Assembly (NCBI GenBank): GCA_014898415.1
Contig: RCTD01000014.1
Location: forward strand, 992,001-1,056,000
DNA from: Stromatinia cepivora
Taxonomy: Eukaryota; Ascomycota; Leotiomycetes; Helotiales; Sclerotiniaceae
Direction of reading: 5' to 3'
Length of the DNA stretch: 64,000 nt
Below, one piece after another: positions 36,655 to 48,800 of this stretch (positions are counted from its first letter, which is position 1; each line of letters begins with the position of its first letter). Position numbers and translations under genes: made by a program. The notes below the pieces were generated by a model. The model saw nothing but the letters and a program-made list of their open reading frames with translations, was not told the origin of the DNA and ran no database searches.

Positions 36655-39507
36655 ATGTCTATGGACGTTCCTCCAGATCAGAATACCGCTCCGGTCCTCG
36701 AATTTCGCTGCCTCTATACAGCTGATACCCGTCGAAAACAGAAGCGTTGGCAAGATGGGCGACTCAAATATCATACTTTCAATAAGCGTGTCATGGTATT
36801 TGATGAAAGAGCGAATTTAGTAGGAGATGCACACTGGCGCGAAAAAGCTTCACTTGATGAGGGGGCCGAGTTGGAGCTGGAAAGAAATGGGATATTGGTC
36901 GAAGTATCGGAATTCATAGAGAGGAGGGACCAAGATCTCACCGAGCTCATCGATAAACGAGTTAAAGAAAGGGAGGAGCGATTCATTGCTAGAAATGGAG
37001 ATTCATCGCCAGCACGATTCCCAGCATCTATTATTCGGTCGCAAAGTATTGCAGCAGCTCATCTTAAGCCGAAACCACTTAATTCTATACTTGGCACACC
37101 TTCTGGTCATTATGGAAAGGCACTTATACCAAATACATCTCCGTTTGAACAACGGCAGATGCTAAATGCTAGCCATGCGAGTGAAAACGACAGTCCCAGG
37201 TCTACAAAACGACGTAAGGCAAATGAACCTCTACCAAACAAAATTAGCTTTGCGCAGAATCTTATAGGGGCTACTTTGTCATTCACGCCGACACCATTAA
37301 GTACCGGACCCATGCGATATGAATCCTTAAAGCTCAAGTCTATCCAACAATCGGAAAGTAATGACAACAAAGAGAATGGAGACAGCAACGAAGCCACCCC
37401 ATCCAGTAGGGAACAAAGCTTGATAGTCGGCATGGCTAGAAATACAAACCCTTTTAAGAGTCGAATACAAGCACAAAAGAGAGATAAGCCTGTAAAAAGT
37501 GGATATGCTAATAACCTTACCGGTGCATCTCTATTACTCACTCCTTTCCGCGAAGCTATATCGAGAAATATGGAGACGAATTCAGTCGTGCAGAAGAACC
37601 AACCAGCAACTATCGACTTGTCAATGGATCCGAGCTCTGATGAAGACACCCACCCGGCTCCAGTTCCCAAGCTCAAAGAAGCTGTCGGGAAGAAAAAGAA
37701 ACGTCCACTCAACTTATCTGAGCAGATTTCGCGATTATCATCTCCTCCATCTGGAATTACACCAGGACCTAGACCAGCAGCAAAAGAGTCAAGTAAACGG
37801 CAGGAATCTCAGAACATTTCCTCACCACTGAATCAGCTACCGGAAAGATCCCATTCGTCTCTGCGCATCAAGTCTCGTCCACGAAATAAGATGTTGATGT
37901 TTATGGATCAGCCCAGCCCAAGATCTTCTGCATTAGCAATGGAACATGGTACCAATAGTTCAATCAACTCAGGTGCTGTTATTCCTTCGGCTAAACCATA
38001 TTCTAGCTCCCGGTCTTATTTGTTGACAACAGAACAAGAGACTGCCAAATCAACTAAGCTTGATCCTGCCTCACCTGTAGCGAAAGTATCTTCGCCTCAC
38101 GCGTCCTCGATCAGTAATGATGCAAATAACGATTTGGTTAATGATTATGGTAATAATGAGCCGCACATTTCAGCATTCCCGAAAGAGCTGAATCTTGGTG
38201 ACTTTGAGGAGCCGTTCTCCTCTCCAGCGGACATTGGTATCGGTCATCAATTAATAGATGCAATTCTGTCTCGCAATAGACCACCGGAGGCCCAAAGATC
38301 CAAACCTAATGCTGCATCGTCGTTGATAGACCAAGGAAAATCGGTACATAAACAACAACGTCGCTCGAGCAACATTGGAGATGGGTCCAGACACTCTAGA
38401 TTGGAGTATCTTTCAAGCTTGAATGATAAGGTTCCGCAGATAGTTGAGGAGCATGCGCAAGATCATGAATATCATTTGCCTAAACATCTACCCGAGGCGT
38501 CAGGAACTACAAGGAAACGAACTAGCAATGCTGTTGAACCGCACAAGGACGCCACCTCATATCAGGCCTCAACGACTAAGGCTTCAGAAACGCGGTCAGA
38601 ATCTAATGTGCGTCCTTCGCTTGCAGAAGGTGGTATGACAGCAGTGTCTGAACCTACCTACAAACCTAATACCGAATCTATCATCACATCAGACCCTGCA
38701 GAAAAGATAGGTTCTGCAGTAGAGGCTCCTACCTCTGTGTCATGCGCCCTCCAACAGACATTGGTAATTCCAAAAGCTACGACGCATCCTAACATTGCGG
38801 GCAAAAGCAAAACCAAAAATTTGGTACCAAATACAGTGACGATTCCAAAAGCTGATGGAGAAAGTGCTGTTGGTATCATGCATGGGGCGGGCTCGAACAT
38901 TATTGAATTGGATAAGCTTTTGGTAGACATAACATCTAATGGTTCTACTTTCAACGCAACTGGTCGCTTCATGGCTAAAATTATGCCGACGCCAAATCAG
39001 CATCGAGTGGAAACAGTCCCTATCAAGATGACTTCTAGTCTCATTGGCCAACCCTCGAAATTCCCTCCAGCGGCGCAATCTTCCTCTAACAATGTCGAAG
39101 TCAAGCAGTCACCAAGCTCAATTCCAGATTTTATCCCTGTCGCAAAAACAAGAAGTGATGAGACCAGCGGATTCATGCCAGCAAATCAAGTAATAGAGAA
39201 AGATGCACAAAGTTATAGTTCAGAGGCTCCAAACCCTAGAGATCACGGTCTAAGGCCTAGAATAATCAACCCAGCAACTCGTGGAATGTCAATCAAAAAG
39301 ACTGCAAAGACAACCCTGCACGCACTAGTTCCAGCTGTCAATCATATGGGCCCACCCGCGGCGATCTCTGGAGGCGGCGGAAGCGGGAGGGACGCTACGA
39401 ACAACACACTAGGAAATCCTGGACATGAAACAGGCGGTAAAGGGCCATGGAGCAGAGAATCATTCGATTTGTTTGGATCATGGAGGCGTCCTGTACAACA
39501 GTCATAA
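36655..39507 (+). CDS. ZGRF1/Mte1/Dbl2-like DNA repair protein
   Basis: Single exon, 950 residues, ATG at 36655 (a second ATG is two codons on). Residues about 14-85 match the ZGRF1-like N-terminal domain (PF10382, formerly DUF2439): FRCLYTADTRRKQKRWQDG, then KYHTFNKRVMVFDE and ELELERNGILVEVSEF. This small domain defines yeast Mte1 and fission yeast Dbl2, which work with the Mph1/Fml1 helicase on recombination intermediates; the whole human protein also carries a helicase, absent here. The rest is disordered, with short repeated blocks (NKISFAQNLIGATLSFTPTP and SGYANNLTGASLLLTPF) that look like two copies of one linear motif, and a conserved-looking end GPWSRESFDLFGSW. The role is inferred from the domain. 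Confidence 0.88.
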   Translation: MSMDVPPDQNTAPVLEFRCLYTADTRRKQKRWQDGRLKYHTFNKRVMVFDERANLVGDAHWREKASLDEGAELELERNGILVEVSEFIERRDQDLTELIDKRVKEREERFIARNGDSSPARFPASIIRSQSIAAAHLKPKPLNSILGTPSGHYGKALIPNTSPFEQRQMLNASHASENDSPRSTKRRKANEPLPNKISFAQNLIGATLSFTPTPLSTGPMRYESLKLKSIQQSESNDNKENGDSNEATPSSREQSLIVGMARNTNPFKSRIQAQKRDKPVKSGYANNLTGASLLLTPFREAISRNMETNSVVQKNQPATIDLSMDPSSDEDTHPAPVPKLKEAVGKKKKRPLNLSEQISRLSSPPSGITPGPRPAAKESSKRQESQNISSPLNQLPERSHSSLRIKSRPRNKMLMFMDQPSPRSSALAMEHGTNSSINSGAVIPSAKPYSSSRSYLLTTEQETAKSTKLDPASPVAKVSSPHASSISNDANNDLVNDYGNNEPHISAFPKELNLGDFEEPFSSPADIGIGHQLIDAILSRNRPPEAQRSKPNAASSLIDQGKSVHKQQRRSSNIGDGSRHSRLEYLSSLNDKVPQIVEEHAQDHEYHLPKHLPEASGTTRKRTSNAVEPHKDATSYQASTTKASETRSESNVRPSLAEGGMTAVSEPTYKPNTESIITSDPAEKIGSAVEAPTSVSCALQQTLVIPKATTHPNIAGKSKTKNLVPNTVTIPKADGESAVGIMHGAGSNIIELDKLLVDITSNGSTFNATGRFMAKIMPTPNQHRVETVPIKMTSSLIGQPSKFPPAAQSSSNNVEVKQSPSSIPDFIPVAKTRSDETSGFMPANQVIEKDAQSYSSEAPNPRDHGLRPRIINPATRGMSIKKTAKTTLHALVPAVNHMGPPAAISGGGGSGRDATNNTLGNPGHETGGKGPWSRESFDLFGSWRRPVQQS

Positions 39508-40586
39508 TCATAAACAAATGCATACCCGTTATCGCTCGCCTCGCCAAACTGTTAGGGTTTCTGCCTCTCTAATAATCCTAAGGAGTAGCCGTTCACTCAT
39601 ACTGACGTCAAATCCTGGACTTTCAAATAGGAATGGCTTTTCTACAGCTATGAGCTCCTGTCTACCAGCTACATTCAAGAAACCGCTTTACTGCGGAGGT
39701 TTGTGACAAGCCGAGGGACTCGCAAAACCTCGTATTACTCGGTGTCTTTTGGGCACAGAGCCAGCTTTAAGGGCGTCAATAGGGCGGGCTGCTTCGTTTC
39801 AGAAAGCACAATCGTGTTTCTCCTCTACGAAATAATTAATTGCTTCGCCACACAAGTAGTCTTCGTCGCCTGTTTCTCCTTGCCATACATCGCAAGCTAA
39901 ATGATATCGTGATGCTCGCCCATATTTACTTACCTTGGGAATCGGATTGTCTTCGCTGCTTTATAGCACAGGACCTAATCTTTATTGAAATGTTATTGGG
40001 AGGACGTTTTGTGTATACCAAAATAATTTCTCGCCCGCGCTACGCAGCTTCTACCAGCCACATATTCCAGAACGTTTCTTATCTCCACTGCAAATCTCGC
40101 TAGTAAACAGAAGAACAAGTACTTGCACCGCCTATCGTCCCATTGTTTTTCAAGCATCGAAATCATTTAGGGGATTCGTGTCAATGTTTTCATGTTCGAT
40201 TGCGATATTGTGTTTTTCAATTATTAGTGTGTGCATGTCGAGCACCTCACCGAAATCCCTGCGGCAGCCGTGGATAGGTTCGTCTAAGTTGAGGGCGCTG
40301 GGTAATGTGAATACCGTGTAGCGTCATGACTATATAAGAAATATCATAACGGCTTCCATCTCTTCTGCCAAAGGCAAGTGAAGCTCTCTGTTTGCGAACT
40401 ATCTCATGTTATTCCATTCACTGTAGAATGACTATTTCATAAAATACAGTTTCCACCGGAGGCATTACCTTTGTGTTTTGTTCTGTATCGCGCCTAGGTC
40501 AACTTTGTAGCCTTTAGCCTTACTTTGACTCATCCAGAGGCACAACCAACTTTTCGAAAATATTTACCACCGACTAATCCACCAAA
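39508..40586. other. Intergenic region
   Basis: No gene is supported. Several short open frames (60-90 codons) without motifs occur near 39425-40103. Confidence 0.55.
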
Positions 40587-42413
40587 ATGTATTCTCGACC
40601 GCATACACATCTGCGGCCACCTCCATCTAGGCCTCGACTTCATCAACAAGGTTTATCCATAAGACCTCCTCACACCCCTTCATTGTCACGCCAAACATCG
40701 TCTTCCTCTTCGTCTCAACGTGCCGCCGATGTCATAAAGAAACCTATTCCTCCAGACAAAGTCCAACATGCTTTGAAATTATATAGCGAGTTCCGTATGA
40801 AGGAAGGGTTGGCGCAACGCTCCCCGGACCCAAATGCAACATCCCCCAGTAGTATTGGATCATTTGGTATTTCCGGCCTGCCTGGACCTCTCACCAATGG
40901 CTCTCGATCATCTCAAGCTAAGACTGCGCAGTCCTTTGATGCAACTCCTTCGGATTGGTCTTCGGTAATGTCATTTGATCCCGGTAGTCAATATTCGGGG
41001 CAGTCTGGGAAAAACAAGGCAGTCTCTTACCAAGGCCACTCAGTATTACAACGGATTAGGAGGAAGTTTGACCCTGTTTCGAGAGCTAAAACAGCTTTGA
41101 TTCGATATTTGGGAGCTTGCCAAAATTGTAAAGGTCGGAGTGTCCGGGTATGTGGTCGTGCCTGCCATAATTGATGCTTTGCCTAACTTTGTTTCTCTTA
41201 GTGTCCCTTAGAACATCATGATATCGAAAGCCTAGTCCATGCCCACCAATCAAGTTCTATCAAACAAGAAACCGACTCACAGTTCTACAATACGACCTCT
41301 CCTATATACGAACTGCAAATTACAAACACTCCCTCTGGACAAGCTACACCGGTCACTTCACACGGAAAATATGAGCTGCAGGGGATTGGCGGGAGTTTTG
41401 GCGTCGCACCGGAAATACCCTGCGATCGCGAATTAATCTTTTCACCCGTAGATATTGAATCTAGTCACGACCAAAATCTATACGGATCCTCTGCCTCAAT
41501 AGATGTCGAGGCTCGTGCCACGGCTCATTATTCTCTTGTTCAAAATGGTGGTCAATTTCCTCTTGGTGTCTGGGATATCGATGTTTCGACATTCAGATGC
41601 TACTTTCTTGATGGCGAATGTCAGCAATCCTTCATGGACGAAGAAGCTCTGCAAGCACACTTTGAGACTGCCCACTTCGAGTTCAATCGCATTAATCCAT
41701 GTCGTCGATATATTTGCACTCAATGCTGCTTTGTGAATGCTACTTTAGTCTGTAATTGTGGTGGCACAGTCAAAATGTTCATCTGTGGAAACTACATTCG
41801 GACTGCACAGCTTCCACCCGAGCCGCCAACTAGACAACCTTATTATTATACTGAATTCGATACCCCGACGATATTTTCAGGCCCGTCTTATGCATATTCG
41901 GATTTTGAACGAGGGCTTGGCTTAAATGTCAACGAGGCTCAAAACTTCGACAATAGCGTTAACACCGGTCTTTATGGAGATAGTAGTATTTACCCCGATC
42001 CTAATGCTAGGATACTCGATGCCTATACTTATGATTCTACGCAACCCGGAGGTAATAGATATAACAGAAATGTATGGATGTTGACCCAAAGAGCAAACAA
42101 GGCTGCTGTAATTCCTATACGCCATCGTGCGGTGAAGTTCGGACAAGCCTCGAAGCAACAAAAGATTTTGGTATTTATACTACTATCCTTGATACTTATC
42201 CTTACTGGCATACAACTAGTCCACTGGATCATATCTACCATTTCGAAAATCGATCAATTCCTGCCCAGTATCCCAACTCTGGGATTCATAGGATTTCTAG
42301 TATCTTTCGCTACAACTTGGGCTACGAGACATATTCATTCTATCCATAAAGCGAAGAAATATAAAATGGTAAGTTCTGATGATTTTCCCTTTGGCTCAAG
42401 GAAGAAGCTCTGA
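40587..42413 (+). CDS. Cysteine-rich, membrane-anchored fungal protein
   Basis: There are two exons, 40587-41147 and 41202-42413 (54-nt intron, phase 0), giving 590 residues. The N-terminus is Pro/Ser/Arg-rich. At about residues 177-193 a basic cysteine motif spans the intron: ACQNCKGRSVR then CPLEHHD, like the half zinc clusters of fungal regulators. At about 320-365 a C/H-rich block follows: CYFLDGECQQSFMDEEALQAH.. (C-x7-C, then H-x4-H in a C2H2-like spacing) and CRRYICTQCCFVNATLVCNC. The C-terminus has two hydrophobic segments (ILVFILLSLILILTGIQLV and TLGFIGFLVSFATTW), so the protein is probably membrane-bound. A GTAAGT after KYKM (42369) could start a further intron and change the last residues. 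I do not know the function. Confidence 0.7.
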
Positions 42414-43927
42414 CGATAGTCGTGTCCCTAGCATCGATGTCCTCTTCATGCATTTACCCCTCTAGCATATCAATACGGACAAAGGGTATCTCCTTTCTTG
42501 GTGCATAAGAGAGTTTCATGATTTTGTGATTACGTATCACCATGGATCTTATGCCGCAACGTATAGTAATCATCATTTAACGAGTAATAGCCATTACGAT
42601 AATGATCGACTCAGCAACATAACACAATCTCGCGACCCAAAGAAAAAAAGAACAACAAAATACAGAGCCTGAAAGGATATTTATTGTCGAATATGAATTG
42701 AGACATTGAATGGTGGTATGCGGCCTACTCGATTTAGTATCCGGCTTTTTCTCTCAGTCGCGAGGCAACTACGCATATCCCTTTCACATAATGAATTTCT
42801 TTTGTTCTAAAATCTTGCATTTAGCATGGGATAGCATTAGGTGTACGTTATCCTTTTCCTTCGTAATTTTGCGTTGGTTTGAATGTATCAGGCTCAAACA
42901 CAACACAGTTACGTACAAGTACCTGCATTTCCCTTCTCCCCAATCCTTTTTGCTCACGTTTTGAAGGGGATAAGTGCGGTAGCGTCTGGTACGTGGATCG
43001 GGAACAGGGTCAATTTTGCTTTTTTCTTTTCTTTACCAAGGAGCATAAAATAACGACAACGACATGAAGGATGGACAAATGAACGAACTTTGATTGCAGA
43101 ATACTATGCTAGTGTATCAGGAGTCACGATAGTAAAGAGATTAAAGTCAGTATTATTGAGTGTATTCCTACGTCTGCGGGATGACCATGATATGACCTAG
43201 TGCAGTCGTCATCATCATTCACTATTTCTGACAGCAAAATTTGTGATATCAATAGGCGGTTCTGCCGTATCAAAGTCGGCGGGGATTTGATTTGATTCAC
43301 AAATGGCGTGAATGGCTATCCCACCCCAAATTTCATGCAGCTCCGCCGAATCGTGCGTTATTGCTGATCTTCTTGATATTCAGCGTAAGTTGAATGTTTC
43401 ATTCTAATTCATTTGCTTTGAAATACGATCAATCTGCTCAAACCGTGATCCAACCACTGGAATCTTCTGGAGTCACGAACGAAGTGCTCGTGTAACACGT
43501 GGTTACCGATAAGGTTACCGAATACCCCGCAATTTAGCGGTGACATATCTGATTACAAATTTAAAGGTTTTACTTGCTTTCCCGGTTCAATCTTGCATTT
43601 GCAGCTGCTGAAAAGGGGTAAATATGTGTTCACCCCCTTGGTGGATTGGTAATGGTCTCAAAACTATGGAAGAAGGTGGAATCTTGAGAATAAGATGTGC
43701 GAGTCGGATACGGAGATTTGAGTGGAGATAGATAACTTGTTGTACCTCTGTTGGACACCAACCCACTTTGAGATCTATAAAGAGGAAAGAGCAATCTCAT
43801 CTACCCCTCCTTCGACAATATATAACTTTATCTAAAAGTCCAGTAAATCTTATTCATTTCTCTTCGCTTCTACGAACCATCTTTTTAAAGACAACAAGTA
43901 CAGAACCTCTTCAAATATCCATCCAAA
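42414..43927. other. Intergenic region
   Basis: No gene is seen over 1.5 kb. The stretch holds the promoter and leader of the DUF1993 gene; small open frames near 42710-43067 have no recognisable features. Confidence 0.55.
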
Positions 43928-45086
43928 ATGTCTCTCACACTCTACGACATCTCAGTTCCCCTCTTCATCAAAAACCTCAAGACATTATCAAGTCAGTCTC
44001 ACCTGTTTCCATCGATTCCATAAATTCGCGTGGCATATTGATTAACACTATCCCCATAGAAATCCTCGCAAAAGGACAAGCACATTTTGAGAAAGATGAA
44101 TCGAAAATCGTTCATGCGAAATTGGTTGATGATATGGGAGATTTGATTTTCCAGATCCAACGTGTGTCTGATACAGCCAAGGGACTGGCTGTTAGGGTTG
44201 GTGGTGCGGAGAATGTTGTCTTGGAGGATAATGAGACGGATGTGAGTTTGGTGTTTTGTTTTCTTTCTTAGATAACGATTAGGGAAATAGAGGGACGTGA
44301 GAGAAGATGATTCATCAAGTGGTGGATATATCCTTGGCAGTCACCCATAGGCTGGGGAGAGGTAGATTATTGGGATTCGGTTTCAATGAACCCGCCAGAT
44401 TTCAGGCTGAAGAGCTTGACACATCCTGCGATAATCAATCCGAGGCCTGTCCTTGCTTTCTTCCTTCCCTGTTCCATTCTCCTCCATCTCGACTTCCCCA
44501 AGGGTCCTCCAGCAAACAACAAATCACCATGCTGACATCCCTCATAGTTTGCAGGTCTCTTCACCCGCATCAACCGCACAATCGAGATTCTCGAGTCCCT
44601 CCCCTCCAACTGTACAGATGGCAAGGACAACGCAGAAATAGTGATGAAGGTCGGAAGCACCGAACTAAAATTCACTGGCAAGGAATATGTCCTGGATGCC
44701 GCCATTCCTAACTTTTTCTTCCATGTCGTTACTGCTTATGATATTTTGAGGTATGTCTTGGTTTTTCTTATGTCTTATGAGCAGATTTTTCAATATTCCC
44801 TCTGAACTGCAGTTCGACCCCAATCAGAATGTTTCAGTTTCTGAATTTGATGAGATATTCAAAAAGTTTGAGATAATGTATTCGGTTTGAATACTGGATT
44901 ATTTTCAAATATTGAAAGCTCACGTTGAGTCTGCTAACTCGGACTGTTGAACACTGTGTATAAATGGTAGAAGAAGACATGCAGAGGGTTTCTGATCAAG
45001 AGAAATGGAAGATGTGCTAACGCGAGTGTCTTTACAGAAAGGAAGGTGTAGCCGTCGGAAAGGGAGATTTCCTTGGAAGAACTTAA
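43928..45086 (+). CDS. DUF1993 family protein
   Basis: There are four exons: 43928-43991, 44060-44241, 44548-44750 and 45038-45086, giving 165 residues. The joined product begins MSLTLYDISVPLFIKNLKTL and continues with KGQAHFEKDESKIVHAKLVD, QIQRVSDTAKGLAVRV, ETDFAGLFTRINRTIEIL and a C-terminal FHVVTAYDILR..GVAVGKGDFLGR. This is the order of DUF1993 (PF09351), a DinB-like four-helix family; FHxxxAYDILR and GKxDFLG are its hallmarks. The molecular function is unknown. Introns two and three (306 and 287 nt) are four to six times longer than other introns in the window. Confidence 0.9.
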
Positions 45087-47151
45087 TTGAAGATGCGAAT
45101 TAGGAGACAAGGGAAAGAAGTTTTACTACCGTGATGATGATTTTGGTAAACTCCACTCAGTAGCCCATATTCCGGCCACATTACCAATAAAGAATTCCTC
45201 ATGTTCATTCTTTGATTTTCGGTTTTTCCAAACGTGATATTCTCTTTAGAATGCTATCTAAAGCTCTTTACCTCTCCTCACTACTTACTACACAAGTGTT
45301 CAGTCTCCGGAGGCACATTTTCTATTCCAGATTTCGAATTTCCATATTCATACTTATCATTATCATTAATGTGTACATGACTTAAGGCCGAGAAGGAAAT
45401 TCATAGTTAGTTTTCACTTAGAGTAGTACGCTACTACCTGCCAGTACTACAAACCAAGCTTCCCGCTCTAGCAAATACAACATCCATCTCTAATGTACAT
45501 CCACAAGTACTCGGATCATTCTCACGCCTTCAAGATTCATCCCATTAGCTCCCTTTCTAAAAATCTAGATATCTCTGCGCTCGCAAATCTATTGGTTCAC
45601 CCAATGTGATGATGTCGATTTCAATATCACAGAAGTTGTGGAAGGGATGTAGAAGGAGATCTGGGTTCTTCTCGATCCATTTATTTCTTGGGAAGACTAG
45701 TAGATATACTGTAGTGTAGTGTATTTAATGATTAGGGTTAGTGCTGTTATAAAAGTTAGTTGTTATTTAGTATGTATACTGTTATTTTTATTGTCATTGT
45801 CATTATTATTATTATTCTTCAGCACATATTCGGAATACCATCCGGGATATTTTCGGTATGATGACTTGAGAATATTCGTTGAATGAATTTTTTATTTTAT
45901 GAATGTTTATTATCTTCATCTTTATGTTGAAATACTTCTTTTTACTCGTGGAATAGTGCTCATATCTTTGTATTTTGTAACTTTATTTTTTACTGGGTGA
46001 GTTTCATGGAGGAAAGGTGTGGGAGATGAGGAGAGATATATCAAAAGAAATGCTATGGTGGGTATGTGAGAGAGAGATATACGGGTATAGAGTCTGGATG
46101 AGTGTTGTTACTTGTTGAGGGGGTTTGTATTTGATGGATGGAGTCACAGGAAAGGTATTATGAAGAGAAGAAGAAGCAGGACCATTCGATTGTTAGCTTG
46201 CAAGTCAGATGTCGAAAAACATCATGGAATTTTTGAGCCCGTGAGATCATCTGATTATCGCTGTTCAGATCAGATATCCCAGAGAAGATGAAGGGATAGC
46301 AAAAGAAGATATTTCTTGATGTGATATTACTGAGTAACAATCGAAAATCCCACAATTGCCAATTTGTCATTCAATTCCACCTTATTGGAAGATATCGTGG
46401 CATCATTATCGATATGCTAGTACATATTACATATCTTGATCTATTCCATCTTCAATGCTCCCATTCGCTTGACCATGCTTCTATCCAGGTGTCATCTCCC
46501 CTGTGTGATTTTATCCCTTTATACTCTCCTGTTCTCTAAGGGAGAGGAAGATAGAAATATCAGAATACTGCCAATAGGTTCAACCAATATCTGTTTTCCA
46601 CTTATGTTTGTGGTAAGTTAAGTTGGTGCTTTGAATATCCTGATGACTTACAGCGATCAAATGGTATTCGGAGAATGAGGCGTCGAGGAGAGAATGACGG
46701 ATTAAGTGCTCGAGAACTTTTGGGAATGACAATAGGGGAACTGTTTGGAAACCATTGAACAATGAGGTCGATCGGGTGTCTGATCCAATCGAATATTCCC
46801 AAGGGGTGAGGTTGCATGAAAAGAAATTGAACGATGAAGGTAAAGATGCATAGGTTTAAGTCAAACTAGTGGTGCAGAGAGATAGGTAGGTAGAGTCATC
46901 AATATTTCCTCCATGAATCATGGGGTAAAATTCTGGCTCGAGTGATGAGTTGCAAGTGAACTCACCCACGAATCATCATATCCCATAAAGTCATGAAAAC
47001 CGTGGAGTCATACCATCGTGCTCCCTGTACACAAAAGGAATACCTCCCGCCCGTCCTCAACCTTTCGTCTTCTTCAACATTAAATCTTCATCAACGATAT
47101 CAAATAAACCATCGAACCCAAAACTTCTTCGAGAACAAGAAACAAGCCATT
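45087..47151. other. Intergenic region
   Basis: No gene is seen in about 2 kb. ATT repeats lie near 45805-45820. The frame of the next gene is open upstream to an ATG at 46993, but that part looks like leader. Confidence 0.55.
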
Positions 47152-48022
47152 ATGTCTTCGACCAGTAATAATACAGGGTCCTCAAACCGCAAGTATGTTG
47201 ACGACTTATCACTACAGGGACGTAAGAGTATCGACTAATATGTGCGTGTTATTTATTAGTACCCCGTCCAAACGAACCATCTCCTTCCTCAAAAAATACA
47301 AACCCAAAGATGAATATCTCACATTTCTCGGTCAACATACTCCCGAGCTTAGAACCAGCGAAGAAAAGTTGTCCAAACTTGTCAACTGGATGCGGGCTCC
47401 TGTGTCTTCCGCACTTTGTTTTTCCTTCGACCCGCCCGATTCGGTATCCTGTCCATCAACTCGTATCTGTGATGCTACGAAATGCATTGTAGATGGGTGC
47501 CGCCTGTATAATATCCCTCTTATATGCTGTCTCTCGACAACTCTGAAAGGCCGGCCACTAATTTATGTGATCCGTTCTTTGGTAGCGCAATTGCTTTTGC
47601 ATCATGCTGCGCCGGGAGAGCAGTTTCCGAGCCAGGACTTCTCTGATATCGAGACCCGTCATGGATCCATGAGAAGTGGAGTACGGTTTGTTCGTGAATT
47701 ACTGGCTTTGCAGGAACGAGTATGTGTCGTCGTTATTGACAATTTTCACAACCTTTACGGTTCTCAAGACGACCTTGCAAAAGATGAGGCTTGGACAGAC
47801 ATTTTCAAAGCTCTACGCTGTCACAAAGACTGTGTTCCGGAGCAACGTGAGCCTCATGTGAAGGTATTCATCGGAGGCTCGGATAGCAAGAATATTCTCG
47901 AAAATCTAGGATTCGCAGGAGAGATAGTGAGAGCTGACCATTCGAGTGGTGATCATACATCATATGGTGAATTATGGCACGAGATCGCCCAGCGGCAATA
48001 TATTCCTGGAATGTTATTTTAG
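47152..48022 (+). CDS. Hypothetical protein, NACHT/NTPase-like remnant
   Basis: There are two exons, 47152-47192 and 47260-48022 (67-nt intron with CGACTAAT branch), giving 267 residues. The pattern APVSSALCFSFDPPDSVSCP, then IYVIRSLVAQLLLHH and VCVVVIDNFHNLYGS resembles the middle of fungal STAND/NACHT-type proteins: the region after the P-loop where local DNA reads LLRSLIAQLL, and a Walker B strand ending in Asp. No P-loop (GxxxxGKS/T) is present, so it is unlikely to hydrolyse NTP by the usual mechanism. An in-frame ATG 53 codons upstream (46993) could lengthen it, but that part lacks coding character. The function is unknown. Confidence 0.6.
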
Positions 48023-48800
48023 GAGGTCCCGAGATGGATACTGCGTATTTCCAGAAGGAAGAAGGAGTGGCTCATAATGTGGCTGCAGATACGGTAGACC
48101 CGTGTGTCTCGAGGGAGTTAACTTGTACACATCCATAGCAGGGAGATGGCGTGTTTTTCCTAAACTTTGTTCCAAATTGCAGAATTAAGTGACTTGACTA
48201 CTTAGTCTGTAACAAAAACCACTTGATCTCATCCCACATCGAATCCCATCCCTACGTCCACAATATCGAGAAAAGCCAGGCCCGGCCCAAGCGAACTCAA
48301 TGCCACTTGACACAAATCCCAAGTACAACTACATGCTCAAACCCTCCAGCAAACCCATCCTGCCTTGAACCTTCATCGTTTTTCGAATACAGAAAAATAA
48401 TAACAAAAAGATCAACATACTCTCATATGCAACTTCAAATCAGCTTCCCCAATAAGAAGAGTATGAGATGAGTTTAGCAATTTATATCTATCTATGTTCC
48501 ATTGTACTTCGACAAAGCTAGAAGCCTCACTTCACATTCAAATTCAACGGAAATATTGTGTATTATTAGTTTTCTATATTTTCATAATTATTACAATCGT
48601 TTTATAGTATGCATATGCAAATTGTCATTCCAGCATTCATCTTGGTTTAAGATATCCTCATCCCAAACACCAAGTCCAGTGCTGTAGTAAAAGGAAAAGT
48701 CCGAGCACATATATAACTCATGATTCGGACGAGAGATGACAATCGCATCAGTTCAAGACCACTCCATCCTTCATCCCAAATGCAATCAAACGCCCAAACC
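48023..48800. other. Intergenic region between converging genes
   Basis: No gene is seen. This is the 3' flank of the NACHT-like gene and of erg6. Confidence 0.6.

Noticed and set aside
44307..44711. 134-codon open frame overlapping the DUF1993 gene
   Set aside because: It spans an intron and an out-of-frame exon of that gene; the exon phases and conserved motifs support the DUF1993 model.
46993..47151. Upstream in-frame ATG for the NACHT-like protein
   Set aside because: The 53 added residues have leader-like composition; the start at 47152 fits better, though the longer form is not excluded.
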